From an uncultured Saprospiraceae bacterium (GTDB taxonomy: Bacteria > Bacteroidota > Bacteroidia > Chitinophagales > Saprospiraceae): DNA of 46,693 nt. Numbering within the stretch: the stretch's first letter is position 1; the number at the start of each line of letters is the position of its first letter. The stretch spans positions 1 to 46,693 of the forward strand of contig CALISO010000055.1 in assembly GCA_938041445.1 (NCBI GenBank). The letters are read 5' to 3'. Positions 25,012 to 33,691 of this stretch are shown here, piece after piece. Made by a program: the position numbers and the translations under genes. The notes below the pieces were generated by a model. That model worked only from the letters and a program-made list of their open reading frames with translations. It was not told where the DNA came from and searched no databases.

Positions 25012-28000
25012 ATGGATAACTCTAAGAAAAAATCACTGTCGATTCTCAGCCAATGGAAAAAATCCACCGATTCCGAAAAGAAGACGGTTGATACAATTGT
25101 CAATAGACCAAAGGCATATCAAGCGTCTGATGGACAGCAACGCCTTTACTTTCTAGATCAACTGCATCCTAATAATCCTGTTTATAACTTAACAGAGGTA
25201 TGGGGGTTTAATGGTCCTCTGAATGTTGAGATGTTTCTAAATGCAATAGCTCAAATAGGGAAGCGGCAAGATCTTTTACGAGCATCATTTCATCTCAAAG
25301 ATGATAAGATCGAATGTCGCATTGGGGATAAGTTTGAATATCTTTCGGAGAAGCATGACTTATCATCTTTACAAAGAAATGAAGCAGACCAGCAATTTTC
25401 CAAGATTGCTCAAGAGGTATCTAGGTATCACTTTGACCTTGCTAGTGGTTCATTACTAAAGGTGAGTATTTGCACATTCAGCCCAACAATTCATAAGGTA
25501 ATTGTCAATATCCATCACATTATTTCTGATAAATCTTCGATGCGATTATTTAGGAATGAGCTTGCGGAAGTTTATTCTCAACTCAAGGAAGGCAATGCAC
25601 CTTCATTGAAGCCCCTCGCTGCACAATTCTATGAAAGGGCGATTGACAATCCAACATCAACATCACTATCTAGAGTAAGTGATTATTGGAAGGCGAAGCT
25701 GAAAGGTCCATTGCAATATACGAGTTTACCTTCCGATAAAGGTGAACAGAATAATAGCACCCTAAAAGGAAAGTATGCTTCTAAACCTCTTCCAACCGCA
25801 TTGTCTGATTCTGTAACAACATACTGTAAAGAGCAAGCGATTACCCCGTTTATTTTTTTTCTAGGTGTCTACAAACTTATAATTGCTCGCTATTGTAAGA
25901 TAGACGATGTTCTCATTGGTACGCCAATCTCAACTCGGACAAAACCTGAGTATGAATATGTCCAAGGATTTTTCAATGACACAATTGTGCTGCGAAATCA
26001 GGTAGATCAAGGCAAGAGCTTCAATGAGTATATTCATACGGTAAAAAACACAGTCTTTGAAGCATTCGAGCATAAGGAAATTGGATTTCAAAACCTGATG
26101 AATGCGGTGAAGCCAGACAGAGTAGGAGAGGGTAATCCATTTTTTCAGATGATGTTTTTATATCATCATAAACCAGTAGAGCGAGCCTTCGCTGCCGATA
26201 TTGACCTTACAGTGAGTAACTATGATATGGGTGTTGCCAAGTTTCACTTTACACTTTATATAGAAGAATCAGATGGAGAATATGATACAATAGTTGAGTA
26301 CGCAACCGAGATGTACTCAGAGGACTATGTTGATCGATTTCAATCGCATTATATCGAGGTAATAACTCAGTTGATGGACAGGCCAAGTCAACAATTGGGA
26401 AATATCAATATGCTTTCAACTGAAGAGCAAGCTTTAGTCAAGAGGTTGGGTCGTGGCCCAAAGCTTTCTAAGTCTCCATATAGGAATGTCCTTGAAGCGA
26501 TTAAGGAATATTCCTCATTGGACACAATTGCTCTCACGGATAGTCGTCATCAGATTTCCTACCAAGATCTTCATTATAAGTCAAATGCCATTGCTAATAT
26601 TCTCATCAGCAAGGGTAAGACCAGTGGATTCGTAGGGATATTGATGAGTCAATCGACGGACTTTGTTGTTTCTATGATTGGGATTCTCAAGGCAGGGTGT
26701 GCTTACTTGCCATTGGATGTGGACTACCCTGTGGAGCATATCAATCATGCTATCCTATCAGCTAAAGTTGATATCCTGATTACAAGTCAAGAGAATCCTT
26801 ACAGTGATAATCTAGAAATCGAGGCGGTCATTTACGAAGAGATTAGTCCGATTGCAGATGAAACTAATATAAGTATAGATCCATCAAATCCTGCTTATTT
26901 GATATTCACTTCAGGCAGTACGGGTAAGCCAAACGGCGTAGTTGTGACACACAAAAATTTGCTCAACTCTACACTAGCCAGATTTGAATATTATCAGGAC
27001 CATCCATCTTCGTACTTATTGCTCTCTTCATTTTCGTTTGATAGTTCGGTAGCAGGGATATATTGGACGTTGCTCAATGGTGGTAAGATCGTCATACCAA
27101 GTAAGACTACAATAAAGGATACCGATTGTTTAGGTGATTTGATTCGCAAAGAGTCGATTACTCACACATTACTCATACCTAGTCTTTATCAAGTGTATCT
27201 TGAGGTTATTCCGACAGATGTATTAGCTAATTTGAATTCTGTAATCTTGGCTGGTGAGGCATTGACAATATCGATTGCCAAGCAACATTTCAGCCTACTT
27301 CCTCAGGTTAGACTCTACAATGAATATGGTCCAACTGAGGCAACAGTATGGATTACTGCACACGAGGTTCTTGCAAGTAAAATATCTGGGTCTGTCCCCA
27401 TCGGAAAGTGTATCGGAAATAATAATGTTTATGTGTTAGATGCCTATATGAATTTTGTGCCGGTCGGGATTCCTGGAGAATTATACATATCAGGGGATTC
27501 TCTTTCAAATGGATACTTGCACTCTGACGGCAAGGCTAATGCTAAATTTTCAAAACTAGAGATAGATGGCCAAGAACGTCGAATCTATCGTACTGGAGAT
27601 TGGGTGAAATGGGGGAGTGATGGTCAGTTGTACTTCCTTGGGCGACAAGATCATCAAGTGAAAATACGTGGTCACAGAATAGAGTTGGGAGAGGTCGATG
27701 AAACTATCCAGGCTATTAATTCTTCTGTCAAGTCAGTTACTGTCTATCAGCAAAAAGAACAACTTCTTGTAACGTACCTTGTATCAGATAACCCAATTGA
27801 TATCTCCAAACTTGAAGTCTCACTACAATCAAAATTGCCAAAACACTATTGGCCTGACCATCTATTAGCGATTGATGAATTTCCATTGATGGCAAATGGC
27901 AAGACGAATATAAGAGACTTACAGAAGAGGATTGTAAAAGTAAAGAGTGATAAGCAAGTTGCTAAAAGTATAGAGGGAGAAACTCAGCCTTTGCTCCAGA

Positions 28001-31000
28001 TTTGGAGAGATGTTTTAAATAATGAAAATATTGGACTTAACGATAACTTCTTTGAGGTTGGAGGAGATTCGATTCAACTTATTAGAATTGTAGCGAAGGC
28101 TCGTAAGTCTGGGATCCAACTCTCTGCAAAGGATATTTATAACAATCAAACGGTAGCTTCTTTAATACCAAAGCAATCTCAAGAAAATCACAAATCTCCC
28201 GAGTCAACACCTTGGACCTACCTACCTCTGACACCTATTCAAGCTTGGTTTTTTGAAGAATTTCAAAGTAAGCCTGATCATTGGTTACAAGGATATCGAC
28301 TGACATTGTCAAAACCTCAGACTGTACAACTAGTCAAGGATGTTATCAAGCAGCTAATAGATTTTGAGTCAATATTCCGAGTAGTCTTTACCAGACTTTA
28401 TGGAAAGTGGCACATGGCTCAATCGTCGAATCACATTGATGATTACATAGAACTCACTGCATCGGGTGAGGTTAAGACCGAAGGACTTTCACTTACCGAA
28501 GGACCACTGATCAAGTTCTACTTAGAGAAGGAGGGCGACAAGGTGACACGTATCATTATCATTGCGCATCATCTAATTATTGATGCTGTGTCTTGGCATC
28601 ACATCCTCAATAGATTCAATGATGAGTTAGGATCCAAGGAGATAACAAATACAAGAAAATCAGAAAACTTTTTGCATTGGACAAGAGAGATTAATCTCTA
28701 TGCACAGACAAAATTGTTTGACAATGATCTTCCATTTTGGCAAGACCAAATCAGTAAAAAATCGCAGTACTTCGAAGGTAAAGAGAACTCTATTGAAGGA
28801 AATGTCAAAACAGTCAAACTCAAAATATCTGCTCAGATTACGCATAATCTGATTGGCAGTCTCATCAGGTACAGTTCAATCAAGTTGAATGAAGCAATTA
28901 TCGCTGCTTTTGCTCATAGTTTTTATCGAGTGACTCATGAGAGAAATGTTACTCTGATGTTAGAAGGACACGGTAGAGATGCGAGTTTTACACAAGTAGA
29001 ATTGTCTGAGGCAATTGGCTGGTTTACTAGTTATTATCCAGTAGCAATTTCCTTAAGTGATTCTAGCGATGAATTTCAATCTTTGATTGATGTCAAAGAG
29101 CAAGTCAGGCAAGTACCTAACAATGGAATTTCTTATGGGGCACTGCGATACCTTTCTGGTAAGCTACGAGGGGAGTCAAATGCTTTTGTGACGATTAATC
29201 ATCTTGGTGATTTATCACAGTCTGACTATGATCATCTGCAAGGAGTAGAATTTCTCAGTGAAGGGATGCGATCACGGCTAAGCGAACGTCAATCCTTGAT
29301 CGAAATCAATACCCATATCGACCACGGCGAGTTAGTTTTGAATTATAGTTATGATGCAGTCCTACTCGATAATGAAAAAATGGAAGACATTCTTAATGGG
29401 ATGCATTCTTATCTGCGCAAGATTCCTGAGACACTTTCAACAAGAGATACTCGATTGACTCCATCGGACTTTCAGTATGCAGTGTCGAGTGAAGACTTAG
29501 ACCATATTGTGGACACGTATGATACTGAACTAGAAACAATCATCCCATTAACATCGACTCAGTCTGCATTGCTTTTTCATCACTTACAAGCAGGAAGTTC
29601 TGATCAAGGCTTAATCAAAGCCAGCGTAATTCTACATGGAGAAGTAGAAGAATCAAGACTACAAGAAGCTTGGCAAGCGCTTGTCAGAACCCATGATGTT
29701 CTTAGATCGTTTTTCTTATGGGAAGGCCTCTCGAATTCTGTGCAAGTAGTTGCCAAAAGTGTCGAGTCAGCCATCGTGTTTCATAATGCTCAAGAGATAA
29801 TGGATGAGCATAGAAATAAATTCATTCAGCAAATTATCGATAAAGAATGGAGCAATTTTGCCTTGAATCGTCCGCCAATTCTACGGATGATTTGTATCAA
29901 AGAATCTGATACGCGACATCATTTAATATTTCTCTGTCACCACATCTACATAGATGGATGGAGTACCAATGTGATATTTAAAGATTTGGTTGAGCTATAT
30001 GACTCTTCGGATTATCAACAGATTCTTCAAAGACCAAAGTTGATCAACTGGTATCAACAAGTAGAGTTTCTGAGAAAGTCTGACGAACTTAAAGAGTATT
30101 GGCAGAGAACAATGATGGCAGCATCTCCTTCCTTGCTCAAGTCTACTGATCAGGTTGTCAAGAATGAATTTGCAATTGATCAATTTGCCCTGAGTGAGTC
30201 ACAAACTTTAAAATTATTAGAAACTATAAAATCTTCAAAGCTGACCTTGTCAGTAGTCTTGACCGGTTTGTGGTCATGGTTACTGAGTCGGTATCTAGAT
30301 CAATCTGTCGTTTCAATGGGAATGATTCATTCTGGAAGGTCTGTGGAGATTGATGGAGTAGATGATATGGTAGGGATGTTGAGCAGAGTTTTGCCAATGA
30401 TTTATAGTCATTCTGATCGTGGTCAAATAGATTTTGAAAAGATTCAAAGTGAATTCAATGAAGTATTGAAGCGAGATGCAATCAGTATCGAAGATATACC
30501 AGCATTAGATCAAAGTAAGATCCGCTATGATACACTTCTGATTATTGAAAACTTTATGTCGGGGCAATCTCAGGATAAGCAATTGCAATACACCGACTTC
30601 AAGAGTAACATTAGCAGCTTGATGCCTCTATGTATTATTATTGTGCCAGGAGATCAATTGACATTCAAGTTGAGGTATAATGTGCATCAATATTCAACTA
30701 GTGAAATTCATCACATTAGAGAAGATTTATTGAGTGTCCTAAATGGATTACAATTCAATGGAAAAATTGCAAGCGTAGAAAGTGAGCAACTGTACAGACC
30801 TGTAATATCAACTTCTACTACCTTGAGTCCAACTGAGTCTGAGCTACAATTAGATGACAAGACGAATCTTGACGAGGCATTGCTCCTTATATGGAAAGAT
30901 GTTATTAATGACCAAGCCATTACTCAACGAGATAATTTCTTCGAAATTGGAGGAACATCTTTGATGGCTGTTAGGATCTTTAATACAATCAATAAACAGC

Positions 31001-31830
31001 TTGGAATCAATGCATCACCTATCTTATTACTGAAGCATAAGACAATTGCGGAACTTGCTCCTATGCTACAAACATCTTCGGTTGAAGACAGTTGGAAATG
31101 TCTACATCCTCTATCCGATGGTGGAGATGGTAATCCACTGTTTTGCTTCCATGCAGGTGAAGGTCATATCCTTTTCTACAATGAATTGGCGCAGAATATT
31201 ACCAATCGACCAGTCTATGGAATCCAACCTGTTGGTCTTGATGGACAACAGATTCAATTTGAGAGTATTGAAGAGATGGCGGATTACTACCTGACACAAA
31301 TCAAAGCCGTCTATCCAACAGGACCTTATCACTTATTGGGAACTTGCTTCAGTAATGCTGTCACATTCGAAATGGCTCGCCAATTAAAAGCGGAAATGGG
31401 ACAACTTATATTTGTTGACTCACCTCCACCATATTTCAACGAATTGTCCAAACTGAAAAAATGGATGAGTTGGTTATACACATTTAATATTCCGAAACTG
31501 TGGGAAGCATTTAATAATTACTTCAAATATTCTACCTTGAAAGCGCCTACTGATGAGCAAGAACGTAACCTCTTTAATACAGGAAAACAATTGAGAACAA
31601 TCATGTCAACCTATCAGTGGACACCTCAAGATCTTGAGATCGTCTTGATAAGAAGTAAAGAGAATGCAGAGGATAAATTTAAGTCATATCACATCGATAA
31701 TTGGCAATTACTTGCAAAACGAGGAGTCATAACCAAGACCATAGAAGGTAAACACCTTACAGTCTTTGAAGGCAAGTCTGCCACCCAAATGGCAGAAGTC
31801 ATTGAGTCAGCTCTATCCAATAATGTATAA
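25012..31830 (+). CDS. NRPS, C-A-PCP-E-C-PCP-TE, with A-less last module and Cys thioesterase
   Basis: The protein has 2272 residues. C1 has His168, His169 and Asp173 (HHIISD). The A domain has TSGSTGKPNG from Thr633, A8 near 877-895 and the A10 lysine Lys964; pocket residues read D-S-A-L-I-A-E-V-W, which I cannot assign. The PCP serine is Ser1020, in the GGDSI form typical before an epimerase. The E domain shows His1186/His1187/Asp1191 (HHLIIDAVSW), EGHGRD from Glu1318 and GWFTSYYPV, so a D-residue is expected. C2 has His1643, His1644 and Asp1648 (HHIYIDG) and a DCL-like start. A second PCP (Ser1983, GGTSL) follows C2 directly, without an A domain. The thioesterase has Cys2112 in LLGTCFSNA instead of the usual GxSxG serine, with Asp2136 and His2248 as likely partners. 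The stop overlaps the start of the PPTase gene. Confidence 0.96.
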   Translation: MDNSKKKSLSILSQWKKSTDSEKKTVDTIVNRPKAYQASDGQQRLYFLDQLHPNNPVYNLTEVWGFNGPLNVEMFLNAIAQIGKRQDLLRASFHLKDDKIECRIGDKFEYLSEKHDLSSLQRNEADQQFSKIAQEVSRYHFDLASGSLLKVSICTFSPTIHKVIVNIHHIISDKSSMRLFRNELAEVYSQLKEGNAPSLKPLAAQFYERAIDNPTSTSLSRVSDYWKAKLKGPLQYTSLPSDKGEQNNSTLKGKYASKPLPTALSDSVTTYCKEQAITPFIFFLGVYKLIIARYCKIDDVLIGTPISTRTKPEYEYVQGFFNDTIVLRNQVDQGKSFNEYIHTVKNTVFEAFEHKEIGFQNLMNAVKPDRVGEGNPFFQMMFLYHHKPVERAFAADIDLTVSNYDMGVAKFHFTLYIEESDGEYDTIVEYATEMYSEDYVDRFQSHYIEVITQLMDRPSQQLGNINMLSTEEQALVKRLGRGPKLSKSPYRNVLEAIKEYSSLDTIALTDSRHQISYQDLHYKSNAIANILISKGKTSGFVGILMSQSTDFVVSMIGILKAGCAYLPLDVDYPVEHINHAILSAKVDILITSQENPYSDNLEIEAVIYEEISPIADETNISIDPSNPAYLIFTSGSTGKPNGVVVTHKNLLNSTLARFEYYQDHPSSYLLLSSFSFDSSVAGIYWTLLNGGKIVIPSKTTIKDTDCLGDLIRKESITHTLLIPSLYQVYLEVIPTDVLANLNSVILAGEALTISIAKQHFSLLPQVRLYNEYGPTEATVWITAHEVLASKISGSVPIGKCIGNNNVYVLDAYMNFVPVGIPGELYISGDSLSNGYLHSDGKANAKFSKLEIDGQERRIYRTGDWVKWGSDGQLYFLGRQDHQVKIRGHRIELGEVDETIQAINSSVKSVTVYQQKEQLLVTYLVSDNPIDISKLEVSLQSKLPKHYWPDHLLAIDEFPLMANGKTNIRDLQKRIVKVKSDKQVAKSIEGETQPLLQIWRDVLNNENIGLNDNFFEVGGDSIQLIRIVAKARKSGIQLSAKDIYNNQTVASLIPKQSQENHKSPESTPWTYLPLTPIQAWFFEEFQSKPDHWLQGYRLTLSKPQTVQLVKDVIKQLIDFESIFRVVFTRLYGKWHMAQSSNHIDDYIELTASGEVKTEGLSLTEGPLIKFYLEKEGDKVTRIIIIAHHLIIDAVSWHHILNRFNDELGSKEITNTRKSENFLHWTREINLYAQTKLFDNDLPFWQDQISKKSQYFEGKENSIEGNVKTVKLKISAQITHNLIGSLIRYSSIKLNEAIIAAFAHSFYRVTHERNVTLMLEGHGRDASFTQVELSEAIGWFTSYYPVAISLSDSSDEFQSLIDVKEQVRQVPNNGISYGALRYLSGKLRGESNAFVTINHLGDLSQSDYDHLQGVEFLSEGMRSRLSERQSLIEINTHIDHGELVLNYSYDAVLLDNEKMEDILNGMHSYLRKIPETLSTRDTRLTPSDFQYAVSSEDLDHIVDTYDTELETIIPLTSTQSALLFHHLQAGSSDQGLIKASVILHGEVEESRLQEAWQALVRTHDVLRSFFLWEGLSNSVQVVAKSVESAIVFHNAQEIMDEHRNKFIQQIIDKEWSNFALNRPPILRMICIKESDTRHHLIFLCHHIYIDGWSTNVIFKDLVELYDSSDYQQILQRPKLINWYQQVEFLRKSDELKEYWQRTMMAASPSLLKSTDQVVKNEFAIDQFALSESQTLKLLETIKSSKLTLSVVLTGLWSWLLSRYLDQSVVSMGMIHSGRSVEIDGVDDMVGMLSRVLPMIYSHSDRGQIDFEKIQSEFNEVLKRDAISIEDIPALDQSKIRYDTLLIIENFMSGQSQDKQLQYTDFKSNISSLMPLCIIIVPGDQLTFKLRYNVHQYSTSEIHHIREDLLSVLNGLQFNGKIASVESEQLYRPVISTSTTLSPTESELQLDDKTNLDEALLLIWKDVINDQAITQRDNFFEIGGTSLMAVRIFNTINKQLGINASPILLLKHKTIAELAPMLQTSSVEDSWKCLHPLSDGGDGNPLFCFHAGEGHILFYNELAQNITNRPVYGIQPVGLDGQQIQFESIEEMADYYLTQIKAVYPTGPYHLLGTCFSNAVTFEMARQLKAEMGQLIFVDSPPPYFNELSKLKKWMSWLYTFNIPKLWEAFNNYFKYSTLKAPTDEQERNLFNTGKQLRTIMSTYQWTPQDLEIVLIRSKENAEDKFKSYHIDNWQLLAKRGVITKTIEGKHLTVFEGKSATQMAEVIESALSNNV

Positions 31831-32581
31831 GGTCAACTGGAAGATAGGAGAGGATTTTCCAACTATTTTAGAAGGGAAGTTGTATTTGTTTAAGGTTGAC
31901 TTGACGATTGGATTTGAAGCATCTGAAATACTATTCTCATCTCATCTTACAGTTGACGAAGTAGAGCGATGTAATAAATTTAGATTCCATAAAGATCGGA
32001 TTCGATTCAGTGTAGGGAGATATGTAGTAAGACGATTGTTAAGGTCATATTTGGCTGGTGATCATACAATTATCGAGTTCCAGTTTAATGCATATGGCAA
32101 GCCTAATGTCGATCACATCTGTGGTGTTAAATTCAATATTTCTCACTCAGGGAAGTATCTATTGATTGGTGTGGGTCGGGAGTATGAATTAGGAGTTGAT
32201 ACAGAAGTATACAATAGTACAATTGATCATTTAGATTTAGGGAAGTCGGTATTCTCTCAAGAAGAGCAAAGAGCATTATCTCAATTGCCTCTTGAAGAAA
32301 GGATTCATGGTTTCTATCGATGTTGGAGTATGAAGGAATCGTTTATCAAGGCAATAGGGCTTGGATTGCAATTGCCTCTGGATCAGTTCACGGTTGACTT
32401 GGCTGTTGCCAATATCGAGAATCATTTACGATCTGTTGTATGGAAGCCTGACTTAATGAAAGTGATAAAGACCTCCACAGTTTATATAGATGATGGGTAT
32501 AGTGCTGCTTTCACTTGTCATCAGAGTATAGATGAAGTTTGTTATTTTGATCTTACCCAGCTACTTAATTTGGCTCAATAA
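31823..32581 (+). CDS. Sfp-type 4'-phosphopantetheinyl transferase
   Basis: The chosen ATG at 31823 overlaps the TAA stop of the NRPS gene by eight bases and gives 252 residues; the earlier ATG at 31766 would only add residues inside the NRPS gene. The motifs are those of Sfp enzymes: FNISHSGKYLLIGVG, the Mg-binding ELGVDTE and the CoA-binding WSMKESFIKAIGLGL. The enzyme adds phosphopantetheine from CoA to the serines of the PCP domains (Ser1302 of the first synthetase, Ser1020 and Ser1983 of the second) and of the stand-alone carrier protein. Being coupled to the NRPS gene, it is clearly the cluster's activating enzyme. Confidence 0.95.
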   Translation: MYKVNWKIGEDFPTILEGKLYLFKVDLTIGFEASEILFSSHLTVDEVERCNKFRFHKDRIRFSVGRYVVRRLLRSYLAGDHTIIEFQFNAYGKPNVDHICGVKFNISHSGKYLLIGVGREYELGVDTEVYNSTIDHLDLGKSVFSQEEQRALSQLPLEERIHGFYRCWSMKESFIKAIGLGLQLPLDQFTVDLAVANIENHLRSVVWKPDLMKVIKTSTVYIDDGYSAAFTCHQSIDEVCYFDLTQLLNLAQ

Positions 32582-32669
32582 TTTTTATAGGATTAGAGGC
32601 ATATCATCTGAGATATGTACAATATTTTGTGAATTCAAAGACGATTAAAAAACAATTATAAGCTTATCT

Positions 32670-33365
32670 ATGACTCCAAGTCGACTAATCACGCTTAATA
32701 AGTTCATCCTTCTATCAATCTTGGTATGTGCATCATTTTTGCTGCAAGCACATGGTGTGAGTGCTGAAGATCAAGCCACTCTACAGAATGGAGGATTACT
32801 TGCCTTCATTACGGTTGGAGCCAAGCATATGTTGACAGGATACGACCACTTACTATTTTTAGTTGGAGTCATATTCTACTTGAATAATTTCAAGGATATT
32901 CTCAAGTTTATATCAGTCTTTACGATAGGACATTGTATCACATTAATCTTTGCAACATATCAAGGCATCACTGCTAACGAGCATCTTATTGATGCTGTGA
33001 TTGCTCTCAGTGTATTGTACAAAGGTTTTGAAAACTTGGGCGGTTTTAAGAAAATATTTAATACTAATTCACCCAACTTGCTGTTTATGGTATGGGTCTT
33101 TGGTCTTATTCATGGCTTTGGTCTTTCAGCTCGATTACAGGCATTTGATATTGGCACTTCTCAGTTTTTAGCGAAAATTATTTGCTTTAATATTGGAGTA
33201 GAAGTAGGGCAAGTATTGGCTCTCATTCCGATTGTACTGTTGTTAACTCAATTCAAAAAGCATTCAAAGTATCCGATAATTTATAAAGTAATAAATTGGT
33301 TTTTGATTCTTGCAGGTATTGGATTGTTTGTCTTTCAGATGATAGGTTATTTTTCTAATCATTGA
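32670..33365 (+). CDS. Second HupE/UreJ-type membrane protein
   Basis: The 231-residue protein has an N-terminal hydrophobic segment that may be a cleaved signal (FILLSILVCASFLLQAHG), then about six membrane spans. The motifs match the other HupE/UreJ protein at 23733: GYDHLLFLVGVIF, FTIGHCITLIFA and LIHGFGLSARL. It lacks the large extracytoplasmic domain. It lies 88 bases after the PPTase gene on the same strand, so it may be the last gene of the plus-strand NRPS operon. A role in metal (nickel, cobalt or zinc) transport is suggested by family ties but not shown. Confidence 0.83.
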   Translation: MTPSRLITLNKFILLSILVCASFLLQAHGVSAEDQATLQNGGLLAFITVGAKHMLTGYDHLLFLVGVIFYLNNFKDILKFISVFTIGHCITLIFATYQGITANEHLIDAVIALSVLYKGFENLGGFKKIFNTNSPNLLFMVWVFGLIHGFGLSARLQAFDIGTSQFLAKIICFNIGVEVGQVLALIPIVLLLTQFKKHSKYPIIYKVINWFLILAGIGLFVFQMIGYFSNH

Positions 33366-33691
33366 TACTAGGTGGACTTATAACTTGTATCGGAGAAGTA
33401 GGGAGTGATAGTATACAATAGGGTGTCAGGTCAGTAGGGTAGCTATATCGATTAGATGCTCTGATAGTTATTAGCTACTCATATCAATACAGACCATCTC
33501 AGTTTGTGCCAAGGTTGGAGAGGGAAGTATCGATTTGTTATCAAATATTCTAGATATGTTTTGACAAATATTTTTGGATATTGCTGCAGATCTATAAACC
33601 CAGAAGTTGAATAAGTCGTGAATATTGCAAATCTGTAAGAAATTAGATAGATTTACTGTGTACACTGTACAGCGATAATAAGTGATGTTAT
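33366..33691. promoter_or_regulatory. Intergenic region upstream of the K+ channel gene
   Basis: No convincing gene is seen in these 326 bases. Just before the KtrB start, at 33659-33671, lies TGTACA-C-TGTACA, a perfect 6-1-6 symmetrical element that could be an operator. A reverse ORF at 33471-33710 has no protein-like features. Confidence 0.4.

Noticed and set aside
31766-31822. Upstream ATG for the phosphopantetheinyl transferase
   Set aside because: It lies well inside the NRPS coding region; the ATG at 31823 overlaps the NRPS stop and fits translational coupling.
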